Notes under the pieces: generated by a model
Seen by the model: the letters and a program-made list of their open reading frames with translations, nothing else
Told to the model about the DNA's origin: nothing
Databases searched by the model: none
Position numbers and translations under genes: made by a program
Source of the DNA: Bromus sterilis
Lineage: Eukaryota > Streptophyta > Magnoliopsida > Poales > Poaceae
NCBI GenBank assembly: GCA_950022295.1
Contig: OX465600.1
Span: 231,901,782-231,965,781, forward strand
Direction: 5' to 3'
Length of the DNA: 64,000 bases
In this document: positions 11,720 to 25,020 of the stretch, piece after piece
Layout: every line of letters starts with the position of its first letter
Numbering within the stretch: the stretch's first letter is position 1

Positions 11720-14700
11720 ATGGCTGGTCGTGGTGGTCGTGGTCGTGGTGCCAACGACCCACCTCCGCCGCCGGATTACATGGCCGCGATGATGCAGCAG
11801 TTCAAGATGAACCGTCAGTTCATGTAGAATATCATGGCTCAGTTCCCCCAGCCGATTCAGAATGGGCACCACCATCAGCATGCCACCGTGACTCTGCACG
11901 ACTTCACCCGCCTCAACCCCACTATGTTCCGCAACACTGTTCAGCCGTTGGATGCTGATGACTGGCTTCGCGACATCACTCACGAGCTGGAGTCTGCTAA
12001 TGTCGATCCAACCGACTATGTGAACTTTGCGTCTTATCATCTGAAAGGTGCCGCTGCTCAGTGGTGGAGCACCCACAAGCGTTCCCTGCCAGTTGAAGAA
12101 GTCATCACTTGGAATGAATTTCAGTCTGCCTTCCGCGCCCGCTACATTCCTCAGGGGATCATGGATCGTAAAGCGGAAGAATTCCGTAACCTCACTCAGG
12201 GCGAAATGACTGTAGAAGCCTATCAGCATGAGTTCCTCAACCTCTCTCGCTATGCGGAAGGAGAGATCACCACTGATGCTCGCAGGAAGCAGAAGTTCCG
12301 TCGTGGCCTCAACCCAGAGCTCAGGCTCGCTCTTGCCGTTCATGATTTCGCCAACTTCGCCACCATGGTGAACAAGGCTATCACCGTCGAGACTGCCCAG
12401 ATGGAGCACAAGAACTCTCTGAAGCGTTATCGTGACGTTGGCTCGTCTTCGGGCGCAACGCAGAAGCGTCGTATCTGGCTTCCTACCAGTGTGACCCATT
12501 CAGCTGTCCCTGCTCCAAGGCCGTCTTATGCTGCACCCCGTCTGCCTCCGCCACTGCAGATGCCAAGGGCTCTGCCTGCACTACCCAATGCTACACCCCT
12601 TCGTCCTCAGGATGGGTTATGCTTCACGTGCCGCCAACCTGGGCATTTTTCCAGAGAGTGCCCCCAGAAACAGAAGCAACTGGTAGTTCACCCCGCTGGC
12701 CGTGGAAATGGTCGTGGCAACAACAGGACCCCCAACTATAATACTGGGTCTGCTGCTTATGCTCGTGGACATGCTAACAACGTCAATGTTGAAGAAGCTC
12801 AGCAACAACCCGATACCGTGATGGGTACCCTTCTCGTTAATTCCGTACCTGCTACTGTTTTATTTGATACAGGAGCATCGCATTCATTCATGTCGGAAGC
12901 ATTTGCATTTTCGCATAACTTCAAGTATGAAACGATGAAACCACCGATGGTTGTTCGCACTCCGATTGGCCAATGCCGAACCACCATGCTTGTGCCAAAC
13001 ACCACCATTGAAATCGAAGGAGTTGAATTCTTTGCTTCGCCCATCCTCCTGAAGTCTTCCACCATAGACCTCATTCTGGGAATGGACTGGTTGAAATTTC
13101 ACGATGCCGCACTCTATTGTGGCACCAAGTCTGTCCAACTTTTTCACCCCTCCGGCGAGATTGTTAACCACACCCCCCGAGTTACCCGTAATGCAGAAAC
13201 ACAGATCTTTATGATGAATGCTTTGAATATCTCACCTCTGGAAGGAATCCAGAACGTTCCGGTCGTTCGCGATTTTCCCGACGTCTTCCCAGAAGAACTG
13301 CCGGGAATACCTCCGATCAGAGAAGTTGAATTCGTCATCGACTTGAAGCCAGGCACTGTTCCTATTGCCAAGCGTCCTTACAAGATGCCACCACATGAAC
13401 TCCTTGAACTTAAGGAGGAAATCGACAAGGCCCTTCAGAAAGGATTCATTCGCCCCAGTTCCTCAGCTTGGGGAGCACCTTCGCTCTTTGTCAAAAAGAG
13501 CGATGGGACAAACCGATTGGTCCAAGATTATCGGCCCATTAACCAAGCCACCATCCAGAACAAATACCCACTTCCCCGGATCAACGATCTGTATGATCAA
13601 CTTGCCGGATCCAAGGTGTTTTCTAAACTCGACTTGAGGTTGGGTTATCACCAAATCCGAGTCCGCGATGAGGACATTCCGAAGACTGCCTTCATTACTC
13701 GCTATGGTTCATACGAGTAAACCGTAATGTCCTTTGGCTTAACCAATGCTCCAGCCACCTTCTCTAGATTGATGAATTATATTTTCATGGAGTACCTCGA
13801 CCAGTTCGTCGTGGTTTATCTGGATGATATATTGATATATTCCAAGAATGAAGAAGAACATGCTGAACATCTTCGTCTTATACTGGAGAAGCTTCGAGAA
13901 CACAAACTCTACGCTAAGTATTCTAAGTGTGAGTTCTGGCTTCCCGAAGTAACCTACCTTGGACATGTGATTTCCAAGGATGGCATTGCCGTCACCCCAG
14001 AATGTATCCAGGCTATTCTTGATTGGACTCCTCCCAAGACCGTCAAGCAAGTCCGTAGTTTCCTCGGGCTCGCTAGATATTGCCGCCGTTTCGTCGAGAA
14101 TTTCTCCAAGATTGCCAGGCCTCTGACTAATCTGCTTCACAAAGGCGTCAAGTTTGAGTGGACAGATAAATGTCAAGAAAGTTTCCAAGCACTCAAGGAC
14201 AAGCTAACTTCTCCCCCGGTGCTCGCTCCCCCTGATACTCAGAAGGACTTCGTGATATATTGCGACGCGTCTCGTCAAGGATTAGGCTGTGTCCTATTGC
14301 AAGAGCGCAAGGTGATTGCTTATGGCTCTCGTCAGTTGCGTACTCACGAAGACAAATACCCAACACATGATCTCGAATTGGCAGCAGTAATTTATGCATT
14401 GAAGCTGTGGCGACATTACCTCGTCGGTAATCGTTGCGAGGTCTACACCGATCACCAAAGTCTGAAGTACCTGTTTACTCAGCCGGATTTGAATCTTCGT
14501 CAACAACGATGGCTCGAGACAATAGCCGACTTCAACATGGATATTTCTTATACCCCGGGTAAGGCTAATGTGATGGCCGATGCCTTGAGCCGCAAAGCTT
14601 ACTGTTCTGAACTTGAGGTTTAGGTGCAGCAACCACTTCTGTATGAAGAGTTTCGCAAGTTGAACCTCGAGATTGTTCCTCAAGGTTATGTCAATAACCT

Positions 14701-16168
14701 GGTTCTCGAGTCAAAACTCGACGCCCTCATCAAGAGTAGACAATCTCTGGCCCCTGACATTGTGAAGATCAAGCAGGACATCGCAGAAGGAAAGCCCTCC
14801 TCTTTTACCATTGATGCCAATGATGGTGATACTGTGTACTTCAAGGGCCGCTTAGTAGTTCCTGTGAGCCCGACCCTCATTAACTGTGGTCCGGATATCA
14901 TGGAGGAAGCCCATAATTCTCCCTTGTCAATCCACCCTGGCAGTACCAAGATGTATAAAGACCTTCGTCAACGGTACTGGTGGCCTTACATGAAGCAAGA
15001 CATCGCCCGCTATGTTTCTCAATGTGACGTTTGCAGTCGCGTCAAAGCCGGACATCAGAAACCTGCTGGTTGGTTGCGACCACTCCCTCCTCCTAATTGG
15101 AAGTGGGACAAAGTCGAAATGGACTTCGTCACCGGTTTTCCTAAGTCACAGAAAGGTAACGATGCCATCTTTGTCGTCATCGACCGATTCTCCAAGATTG
15201 CTCACTTCCTGCCGGTCAAGGAGACGATCACTGCTAGTCAGTTAGCACACTTGTATATCTCCCGAATTGTGTCACTCCATGGTATTCCATTGGAGATCAG
15301 TTCAGACCGTGGCAGCATTTTCACCTCACGATACTGGACGAGTTTCATGGAAGCTTTCGGGACTCGTCTGAATCTCAGCACCGCTTATCACCCCCAGTCT
15401 CAAGGCCAAGTTGAACGAGTTAATCAAGTGCTGGAAGACATGCTTCGCGCTTGTGTCCTTTCTTTCGGCATGAAATGGGAGGATGCCCTTCCGTACGCGG
15501 AATTCTCGTACAACAATAGCTATCAAGCTAGCTTGAAGATGGCCCCCTTCGAAGTTCTATACGGACGTAAATGTCGAACCCCCCTGAATTGGTCAGGAAC
15601 TGGGGAACGACCCTACTTCGGACCGGATCTTGTCCAAGAAGCTGAAGAACAAGTTCGCATTGTGCAAGAAAATCTCAAGGCCGCACAGTCTCGTCAGAAG
15701 AGCAACCATGACCGCAAACATCGGGAAATGGAGTATCAACCTGGTGAATACGCTTATCTCCGTGTCACTCCCATGAGGGGCACTCATCGCTTCGGTATCA
15801 AGGGCAAGTTGGCTCCTCGCTACATTGGCCCGTTCCGTATCCTTTCCAGGAGTGGACCCGTGGCATACCGGTTGGAATTGCCGCCGAACCTCTCCCAAGT
15901 CCACGATGTCTTCCACGTGTCGCAACTCCGTCGCTGCTTCAAGGATGCTATCCGCGAAGTGGAGCATGATGTGATCGAGCTGCAACAAGACTTGACTTAT
16001 CGAGAACATCCGAGCCGCATTCTTGACCAGTCTGAACGCCGAACCCACAACAAGACCGTCAAGTTCCTCAAGGTTCAGTGGTCGAATCATTCTGAAGATG
16101 AAGCCACCTGGGAACGCGAAGATCGCCTTCGCGATGAATACCCCGATCTTTTCCTCGCTACCACTTAA
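11720..16168 (+). pseudogene. gag-pol: Gypsy chromovirus gag-pol, three in-frame stops
   Basis: One frame of 1483 codons starts at ATG 11720 with an RG-rich N-terminus. Gag core is at about 71-234, CCHC knuckle CFTCRQPGHFSREC at 301-314, and protease LFDTGAS with Asp 383. RT has YLDD (Asp 702-703), RNase H has YCDAS (Asp 849). The integrase zinc finger lies between His 1065 and Cys 1102, and the D-D-x35-E core is at 1135, 1196 and 1232. A chromodomain (FLKVQWSNHSEDEATWE) is at about 1447-1480. Stops interrupt it at 11825 (TAG at a Gln position), 13718 (TAA where grasses usually have Phe in YEFTVM) and 14621 (TAG at a Gln position). There are no frameshifts, so decay is recent. Chromodomains of this type are thought to guide integration to particular chromatin. 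Confidence 0.95.
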
Positions 16169-16193
16169 ATTCTCGGGACGAGAATTCTTGTAG

Positions 16194-16202
16194 TGGGGGA
16201 GA
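16194..16202 (+). promoter_or_regulatory. Gypsy polypurine tract
   Basis: GGGGGAGA lies two to three bases before the 3' LTR, in the expected place for plus-strand priming. Confidence 0.8.
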
Positions 16203-16204
16203 TT

Positions 16205-19200
16205 TGTAACACCCTCAGTTTCTGTAACAGTAATCATCACCACTGTTGACCATCACTGTTTGTTAATCACTGTTATCCCCTGTCCTTAATCAAACTTTAC
16301 TTCTGCTCTTTTCAAACCATGCTGGTTGGTAATCAAAACCAAGATCCCAATGCTTCTTCCTCATCATGAAACTACACCATAGTTGGAACTGCTTTGAATA
16401 AATAAATTAAAACCAAAGTGTTCAAATAAAGTTGTTCCATAAATCCTGAAACCATTTTTGTAAATTGCCTAAAATCATTATAATCATGTTGGACCAACTT
16501 TGGTAATTTTTGAAGTTATGAAAAATCTCAAACAATTATAACAGTAGCTTGTAAGGTCCTTTTTAATCATAAAATATTTAAAAGAGGTATCCACTGAGTT
16601 TTAAAATGTACCAAACCTTTTGTGTCACCTACATGTGACATACACCTATTTTACAAACCTCCTACACATTTAAATAAAATGCAGAAACATTTATTTTAAC
16701 TACAACAGTAAACAAAATAAAATACAGATATAACAGACAAATAAATGAAATGGAAAACTACCTAACCCTCGCCTGGGACGAGGCCCACCCCGGGCCCAAC
16801 CCCTTTTCTCCTCCTCCTCCTCCCCACCTACCCCCTCCCCTGTTCCACTGTCGCCGTGGACAGGGCGCCATGGCCGTGGCCATGGGGCCCCTCCCCCTCA
16901 CCTGCCCCCCTCACCTTCTCCCCTCTCGCCTCTGCGGAGATAAGGCCGAGGCCATCTGCTCTGCCCCCCCTCTGCTCACTCCTCTTCCCCCTCCTTGTGC
17001 CCTCCCCTCCTCTCCCCTGCAGCTCCTGGCGCCCCCCGTGGTCACGGCTCCGCACCCACGCGGCCAACGGCCACCTCCGGCCCGGCCGTCTTGTCCAAGC
17101 GCTAGCCCGCGCCCGACTCCTTCTTCCCGCGCCCCCAATCGAAGCCGGCGTCCACTGGAGCCTCGCCATCGCCGCTGTTCCTCCACTGCGGTCGCCGGCG
17201 AGCTTCTCCAAATTCGGCAGCCTCCGCCCCTCCCCGAGCAAATTGCCTACCCCTACGCCCCTCTGGTGAGCTATTGCGTCCCCGCCAACCCTCCCATGTG
17301 CCTCCCTCTCGCCGTAGGCCGTTCCGCCATGGGAGTCGTCCTCGTCGACGCCATGGTCGTCGTAGCCGAGCTCCCAGGCCACTTTAGCCCGAACCGACTG
17401 CACTAACACGCTCCTGTGTAGTTTTGCGTTCAACCTGGCCAAAGAACGTGCTCGATCTCGCTGCGGTTCGTCGATTGCTATTGAAGCCGAGCGCCGCCTC
17501 CGCCATTGTCGACGGCGTGCTTCACCCCGGCCATCCCTGTCGCTGCTACGACCACCGGGAAACGCGCGGCTCCACGCCGGTTTTAACGCGACTGGTCCCG
17601 CACCCTTCCGTGGCCCGTGGCGAGTGCAAGCTCGCCGCCGGCGCCCACAGCCTCGCCGGCGTGCTCCCGTGTGGCTGCCAAGTGGGGCCCGGGCGTCAGA
17701 GGTGTTTAATTAGTGCTAATGATCCCCCATGACACTTACAGATGGTCCCCATGCCCTTAACATTAATTAAATTGATTAATTATCACTCTGAGTCCATGAC
17801 ACCTGGGTCCCCTTGTCAGATTTTAATTATTTAAGAGTTTTAAATAAATTCCAGTGACTTACATGTGGGTCCAAAGGCTATTTCTGATTTAATAAAATGT
17901 TTTATAAATAAACAGAGGCTGACCTGTGGGTCCCACATGTCAGGCACTGTTTTGGATAATGTTCTGGATAATGTTTAATAAATAATAAAAGAAATTCAGA
18001 AAATCATTTAAATGATTTAAAACTTTGAAATTCAATAACTTTTAAACCGTAACTCAGATTCAAAAACTTTATACATGAAAATTGATCAGAAAAATATAAC
18101 GAATACGAATATGCTATCCATATGTCTACCACCCCCCTCTAACTTACCGAACATCGACATTCCCCCTTCGGGCCATCCGTCGATAATTCTCCGGTACCGA
18201 TAAAAACCTGTCGGATGAATTTATTCTGAACACGAAAGTTGTTCGGAATAGGTCAACTAACCGGGATACACCACCCACACATGTGTCGGATGTCCACGAC
18301 ACATCCGGCATGAACCCTTCCCCCTCCGGACACCCTGTCCGGTAATCACCCGGAGCCGGTAGTTCATCCTCAGATGAATTTCCGTTCCGAGCAATGTGCA
18401 TTGCACTGCGTTAGAATACCGTTAACATTTCATCTGTCATGTCATGCATCTGTTTGTATATGCTTGCTGTGTGTTTACTGTTTTCTTTCCCCCCCTTAAT
18501 CTCCGGTAGACCCCGCTGCTGCCGTCGACTACACCGCTGCTGAGTACGACTACTTCGTCGACGACCGTACCGCTACTACCGAGCTTACAGGCAAGCAGAG
18601 CCATTCTCTTCCCCAGATATCGCCTATCTTTTCATACATTTCTTGCACTAGGCATTGTTACTGCTGCTGTTACGTTGCTTACCTATTCAATTGCATAACC
18701 TGTTCTTTGTCGCCCCTTGATGTGCCTTCCTTATCCTATGCTGCCTATTATTATTATTATGCATGATTCAGCAGTGAGCCCTGCGCATTTTTAGCTAGGA
18801 TTAGATAGAGGGCCGTGATCACTCAGGGGAGTGAACGCGGATACAAATATTATAACTACACAGGTACGGTACAATGCAGACACCGTCTAAGGCCCCTATC
18901 TGGGTTATGCCTAGTCACCTCAAGTGTGAGCTATCAAGGAGTAATCCTTGTACTCCACTCGAGGCTGACTTTGTCTTACCGCCTTAGGGTCCTGAACAAC
19001 GGTTGTCCTTCAGGTAAGAAGTCGGGCGACCCAGCGGTGCCCGCGAGAGGTATTGCGACGGGACGACAGGGAGGGTACGACCAGTGTACCGGTGTGCTTG
19101 GCCCCTAATCGTTGGCCGCGAGAGTTACCAAACCCCGAAAGTCGAGCTCTTCCAGGAGCAAACGCGAGACAAGGTAAGGAGACGGTTCACCTTGTTGGTA

Positions 19201-20558
19201 ACCGCAGTGACTTGGTGGGACGACAGGGCAGGCACCGATGTACGGGTGGTCCTGGCTGCTGTCGTTGTCCGCGGGTCCGTTAAGTCGAGGTAACGATAAC
19301 GGTTTTCTCGCAGGTTAATAAAATGCTAAATGGTTCAGTGAATGTCTTGAGTTGGCTATATGCCATGTACGCACTACCTACCCGTGGGAATTACGAGTTA
19401 TGGGCTCCTCTGCTTCGTAGTGTCGTTCGAGGACTCTTCAGACGTCAGCAGTACCGCGGCCTGCGCCGGGAAGTGGTGTTGTCTTATTTGCCGCGGCAGT
19501 GTGATTTGTATTTGCTTTGATTTAACTTCACCGGCCAGCCTCGCACCGTGCAGGAGTACATCGGGGTTAGGGTCCAAAGCCCCGCGTACATAGGATATAG
19601 TCCGGCGGATGACCTCTCTGTTGAGTTTGAAAGATGGGCTACTAAGTGTCGGATAGCCTCGGTGGAGCGTTCCCTGACAAGGTTCCCGCCAACCTGGAGA
19701 TCCGTGCGTGTAGCGTAACACAAGTGCACCCCTGCGGGGAAGATTAATCTATTCGAATAGCCGTGTCCACGGTAACAGGACGCTTTATGCTGAAGCTGGA
19801 TCTTACCACTAGAAACTATTATTATTAAACTGTATGGTTCCGGGTTTTCTTCCTCGCGGGGATGTTGAGGAGGTGAACTCGGAGGCATTGTTAATTATTA
19901 CAACTTATTATTATACAATGCTGCAGCAACTTCTGCTGCATTGTTACTTTATGCTTTATATAAACTGTTGGCTGATTCTTACCTCATGCTGCAAGACATC
20001 GTCGGAAGATGCTAGTCTTTGTTAGGCCTAGCTTCTTACCCTTGCTCTGGATTTCTGTCTTTCAGTCCACTATATACAACCTCTTCTTTCCGTTGATACA
20101 ATGCATAATGCTTAGTAGCGGACGTAAGACTCGCGGGTATACTAGATACTCACCTGCTTTATTTCCTTTACTGTTTTGCCTGATCGGCCGCTGCAGCCGA
20201 CGTTGGAGCCCAGGAGCAGGAGTACCCCGGAGGCGCCTACTACGACGTCGAGTTCCCCGTCGACCAGGAGTAGTTTGGTGGATCCCAGGCAGGAGGCCTC
20301 GCCTTTTCGATCTGCATCTCTGATGTGATTTGTGCTAGCCTTCTTAAGGCAAAACTTGACTAACTATGTCTGTACTCAGATATTATGGCTTGTATGACTT
20401 ATGTATTCGGGTCCGCGTGACCCCCTCTATTGTAACATATTTGTTTATCCATTTGTGTTTAGTGTTGTGCTGTGATGTTATCACCGTGGCATCCTAATCT
20501 CAGTCGTGTACCCTATGTGTATGATTACTGTACACGGTCTGATTTTGGGGGCGTCACA
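16205..20558 (+). repeat. Gypsy 3' LTR, 4354 bp
   Basis: It matches 6705-11064 nearly base for base and keeps the same exon-like segments (18510-18590 and 20197-20273) and donor (17270). One 15-bp GGATAATG unit is missing relative to the 5' LTR. It ends GCGTCACA, followed by the target duplication ATTCC at 20559-20563. Confidence 0.95.
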
Positions 20559-23500
20559 ATTCCTTATGGGGTCTCTGTCCCGAGAAGTCCTCGCCCAAGT
20601 GGCTACATTGCAGACTCCAGCCGATGTGTGGAGAGCCATCCAGACCACTTTCGCCGCTCAAACCCAAGCCCAATTGGTAAACACCAGAATCGCCTTGACT
20701 AATCTGCAGAAGGGGAACTCAAATATGGCTGATTATCTTGCCAAGATCAAAGCACTAATTGATGAAGTCGCTCTCGCCGGGACGCCCCTCTCTGATGCTG
20801 AAATAGTCTCCTATGTTATCACTGGCCTAGACATGGAATATAACTCTGTTGTCTCTGCTCTTACTGCCCGTGTTGAAGCTGTGACACCTCCTGAGCTTTA
20901 TTCCCAACTAATGAGTTTTGAGGCGCGGCTACATCTTCTTCAAGGAACCAATCTGCGACAATCATCAGTTAATATAGCGACTTGCGGACGTGGAGCTGGA
21001 AACCGTGGCCGTGTTGGTTACCAAGGTCGAGGTGGCGGCGGAAATTGCACCGGTGGAGGGCGTGGCCGTGGCAACGGCGGCACACGCAGCAACAACGGAC
21101 CAAGACCCAGGTGTCAGCTCTGCAAAAAGCCAGGTCATGAAGTCATTGACTGTTGGCACCGGTTTGATGAGGACTTCGTCCCCGATGAACGCCATGCTGC
21201 TGATGCCCTCCGCGAACAAGGAGGAGGGAATACGGTCTGGTATGCCGACTCCGGAGCAACCGACCACATCACAAGCGAGTTAGAGAAGCTCGCTATGCGG
21301 GAAAAATACTTCGGCAATGATCAAGTGCACACTGCAAGCAGCGGTGAAGGTATGGACATTCGTCACATTGGTCAAGCCTCAATTAAACCCCCTATCTCTA
21401 AACGTGATCTCCTATTAAAAGATGTTCTTCATATTGCACAAGCCAACAAAAATCTTGCATCTATGTCTCGCTTAACAGCTGATAATAATGTCTTTTTTGA
21501 AACTCATCCTACATATTTTCTTCTCAAGGATCGGGCTACGAGGGAGCTTCTCCATCACGGTAGATGCATTGGCGGACTCTACCCCATCACATCCGAAGCA
21601 TTTACTCAAAAAAATCGTCGTCAAGTTTACTCCGCTATCAAGCCCTCCTTGGCGAGATGGCATCAAAGATTAGGACATCTTATATTAGAGCAAGTAGTCA
21701 ATAAAAGTAGACTCCCATTGTCTAGTAGTCATAGTGAAGAGTCAGTGTGTGATGCTTGTCAATGTGCCAAGAGTCACCAACTTCCTTACCCTAGATCAAC
21801 TAGTGTATCTCATTCTCCTTTAGAACTTATTTTTAGTGATGTATGGGGTCATGCTCGAGATTCGTTTGGAAGAAAGAAATACTATGTTAGTTTAATTGAT
21901 GACTATAGTAAATTCACTTGGATATACTTGCTCAAATACAAGTCCGAAGTTTTCTCTATCTTTCAAGAATTTCAAAAACTTGTCGAACGCCAATTTGACA
22001 AAAAGATCATCATAGTCCAGAGTGACTGGGGAGAAGAGTATGAAAAGCTCAATTCTTTCTTTCGTAGCATAGGCATTGAACATCATGTGTCTTGTCCTCA
22101 TGCACACCAACAAAATGGTTCCGCTGAACGGAAACATCGCCATATTGTTGAAGTAGGTCTTTCTCTCCTTGCTCATGCATCTATGCCACTAAAATATTGG
22201 GATGAAGCCTTTATTGCGGCCACTTACCTTATCAATCGTCTTCCCAGTAAGGTCATTGGAAATTTTAATGTTTCATCGAAAACCAGATTACAACTCTCTA
22301 AAAATATTTGGATGTGCTTGTTATCCAAACTTGCGTCCATATAATCACCACAAACTTGAATTCAGATCCACTCAGTGTGTCTTTATTGGCTATAGCAACC
22401 TCCACAAAGGCTACAAATGTCTTCACATTGCATCTGGACGCATCTATATTTCTCGTGATGTTATCTTTGATGAAACACTTTTTCCGTTTGCCAAACTTCA
22501 TCCCAATGCCGGAGCTCTCCTTCGTGAAGAAATCTCAATTCTTTCTGAACCTTTTGACCATACTGATCACGGGGGTGATTTAAATGAAACTGATCATGCG
22601 ACTTGTTCAAAAGAAAAAGAAGAAGAAAATATTAATCCTTGTGGAAATCCTATGCCGGATGATGGTTATTTCATGTTCCAGGAAAAAGACAGAAGAGGTG
22701 CGCCAGTCGAAGCCGATCCTGTCAGCAGAGGCGCGCAATCCAAAGAGAGCGCGTGATCCCATATTGATCCAGCCGCCAGGGCAGCAGCAGCCCCAGGCGT
22801 GGGGATCGGTGGAGATTCGCCTGCGAGGCGGGCCACGACCTCTCCTGTGCGGCCAGTGGCGTCAGGAGCTGTGGCCAACAACAGCGCCCCCCCGCGTAGT
22901 CCGTGTGACGAGACAACGATAGATTCCACGCGAGACGTGACGACCACTGCGATCGACAACGGCGCCAGTGTGCCCACACGCACGACCGACCAGGCATTGG
23001 ATCGAGAGTTTGCTACAGTTGAGGAGGTTGATCCTGCTGGATTTTCTGCGGACGGGTTTTCTACAGAACATGAGGTACCACCGGGATCTTCTGTGAAAAT
23101 GCAACCAGAAAACCTGGGCATATCTGAACCTCCTCGACGCAATACCAGATCCAAATCTGGAGTGTTCAAACCAAAGGAGTATAAAGATGGGACAGTAAGG
23201 TACGACAAGGTGAAACGTGCTTTTCTTACTAGCTCAGGTGAACCTATTCATTTACATGATGCTCTTGCTAACAAAGAATGGAAGGAAGCCATGGATAGTG
23301 AGTTTGAGGCACTCATGAAGAATAAAACATGGCACTTAGTTTCACCAGAAAAAGGTAAAAATGTGATTGACTACAAATGGGTCAATAAAATCAAAAGAAA
23401 GTCAGATTGAAGCATAGACAGATATAAGGCTCGATTAGTGGCAAAGGGGTTTAAACAAAGATTTGGAATTGATTATGAAGACACCTTCAGTCCTGTTGTT

Positions 23501-24788
23501 AAACCAGCTACTATCAGACTTGTACTGTCCATTGTTGTTTCTAGAGGATGGAGCCTACGACAGCTAGATGTTCAGAACACGTTTCTTCATGGTGGTCTTG
23601 AGGAAGAAGTGTTCATGCGACAGCCACCAGGTTATGAAAATAGAAGCACACCCCATTTTGTCTGTAAGTTGGACAAAGCTTTATATGGTTTGAAGTAGGC
23701 CCCAAGAGCCTGGTACTCTAAGTTGAGCACACAATTACAACAACTTGGATTTACACCATCTAAAGCAGATACCTCGTTATTCTTCTATAGCAAAGACAAT
23801 ATTACCATATTTTTCCTTGTTTATGTTGATGATATAATTGTTGCTAGTTCTAGTTCAGATGCTACTTCATGCTTACTAAGAGATCTAAAACTGGAGTTTG
23901 CTCTCAACGATCTGGGAGATCTTCACTATTTCCTTGGTATAGAGGTACAACAGATTAAAGGATGGTATACTTCTTACCCAGGGAAAATATACAACTGACA
24001 TACTCAGAAGAGTAGGATTGGAGCATTGCAAACCTGTAAGCACACCAATTTCAACTTCAGAAAAGCTTACAGTTGAGAGTGGTGAAGCACTTGGGCCAGA
24101 AGATGCAAAAAATTATAGAAGTATTGTGGGTGCACTACAATATGTTACTCTTACTCGCCCTGATATTTCCTATTCTGTCAATAAAGTATGTCAGTATTTA
24201 CATGCTCCTAGTACAGTTCATTGGGCAGCTGTGAAGAGAATCTTGAGGTATCTAAAATTTACAGACGGACTTGGTCTTCAGATTGTTAAATCTCCATCTA
24301 TGCTTGTGACTACCTACTCCGATGCAGACTGGGCAGGGTGTGCTGATGATAGAAGGTCCACAGGTGGATTTTCTGTATTTCTTGGGTCAAATCTTGTGTC
24401 ATGGAGTGCCAGAAAACAGGCTACCGTTTCAAGGTCTAGTACTGAGGTAGAATACAAAGCCCTGTCTAATGCTACAGCTGAAGTTATGTGGATTCAGACT
24501 TTGCTCGGTGAACTGAGAATTAAAACTCTGTCAGCTGCAAGGTTATGGTGTGATAACATTAGTGCTACCTACCTTTCAGCAAACCCTGTTTTTCATGCAC
24601 GAACCAAACACATCGAAGTTGACTTCCACTTCGTCAGAGAGAGAGAGAGTAGCTCGCAAACTACTTGATATCAGGTTTATTCCAACGAGAGATCAACTTG
24701 CTGATGGCTTTACAAAACCTCTCACAATATGAAGGTTGGATGACTTCAAGTACAATCTTAACCTTGGTAAAGCCTCATAGGGTTTAGA

Positions 24789-24799
24789 TTGAGGGGGAG
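24789..24799 (+). promoter_or_regulatory. Copia polypurine tract
   Basis: TTGAGGGGGAG lies immediately before the 3' LTR, the expected site and composition for the plus-strand primer. Confidence 0.85.
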
Positions 24800-25001
24800 T
24801 GTTAGATATATTAGAGGTATCCTGTTCGGTGTCTTGTGTATTCTCTCTGTATCTTCTCCGACTCCCTCTCTCTCTCTCTCTCTCGTATCTTAGTCTTGTA
24901 CGACAAGGCCATGTAGTCTGAGACTTGTACGCCACAATATCTGAGCAATATATACCGAGCGACTTGCTACGACAGAGATACGCTTCCCTCGAAACATTAT
25001 A
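24800..25001 (+). repeat. Copia 3' LTR, 202 bp
   Basis: It matches 6111-6304. It differs by six substitutions by eye and by a longer CT run (about 24868-24885). It is followed by the target duplication GCCCG at 25002-25006. Confidence 0.92.
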
Positions 25002-25020
25002 GCCCGCACGTTGTTGTGGG

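Larger units (their letters stand above)
6705..20558 (+). mobile_element. Gypsy chromovirus (Tekay-like) inserted in the Copia gag
   Basis: A complete 13.85-kb element bounded by LTRs that start TGTAACACCC and end GCGTCACA, with identical 5-bp target duplications ATTCC at 6700-6704 and 20559-20563. The internal part (11065-16204) has a Met-tRNA primer site, one gag-pol frame and a polypurine tract. Protease, RT, RNase H and integrase come in that order, and a chromodomain ends the protein, which places it among chromoviruses. The long LTRs and gag-pol in one frame fit the Tekay clade. Three in-frame stops make it defective. Confidence 0.95.
6365..24732 (+). pseudogene. gag-pol: Copia gag-pol polyprotein, disrupted
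   Basis: Gag starts at ATG 6365 with a Ser-rich N-terminus and is cut in codon 114 by the Gypsy element. It resumes in frame at 20564, after the repeated ATTCC. Then follow a CCHC knuckle (CQLCKKPGHEVIDC, about 21115-21155), protease DSGATDH (about 21247), an integrase with HQRLGH and CDACQCAK zinc ligands and a D-D-E core (SDVWG, QSDWGEEY, NGSAERKH), reverse transcriptase with YVDD (about 23826) and RNase H (SDADWAG, about 24320). Damage I can see: a frame change near 22260-22290, TGA at 22754, TGA at 23408 (Gly position), TAG at 23696 (Gln position), a one-base insertion near 23965, and a frame change at the GA run near 24640. The end motif LADGFTKPL marks the normal C-terminus. It cannot make a full polyprotein. 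Confidence 0.92.
6111..25001 (+). mobile_element. Copia LTR retrotransposon (Ale/Retrofit-like), split by a Gypsy element
   Basis: The outer ends are a pair of short LTRs starting TGTTAG and ending ATTATA. The target duplication is GCCCC (6106-6110) against GCCCG (25002-25006), one mismatch. After removing the Gypsy insertion (6705-20558 plus one 5-bp duplication) the element is about 5.03 kb. The protein order is gag, protease, integrase, reverse transcriptase, RNase H, which defines Copia. The DSGATDHIT-type protease and the RT wording resemble the Ale (Retrofit/Hopscotch-like) lineage, as do the short LTRs and small size. Frameshifts and stops make it non-autonomous. Confidence 0.93.
6096..25020 (-). 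mobile_element. Candidate minus-strand Helitron 3' end split by the Copia insertion
   Basis: Read on the minus strand, CTAGT (6100-6096) is followed by T. It is preceded by a CCCAC...GTGCGGGG hairpin whose two arms now lie on either side of the Copia element (right part 25002-25020, left part 6101-6110). One stem pair is an A-C mismatch, compatible with decay of CCCGC/GCGGG. This matches the terminus at 2845-2875 in type. The body would extend to the right of 25020; its other end was not identified. Confidence 0.4.

Noticed and set aside
11705..12499. 264-residue minus-strand ORF opposite the Gypsy gag
   Set aside because: It is the antisense shadow of the gag frame, with no start context or domain.
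22666..23208. 180-residue minus-strand ORF in the Copia
   Set aside because: It is the shadow of the integrase-RT linker region of the Copia polyprotein.
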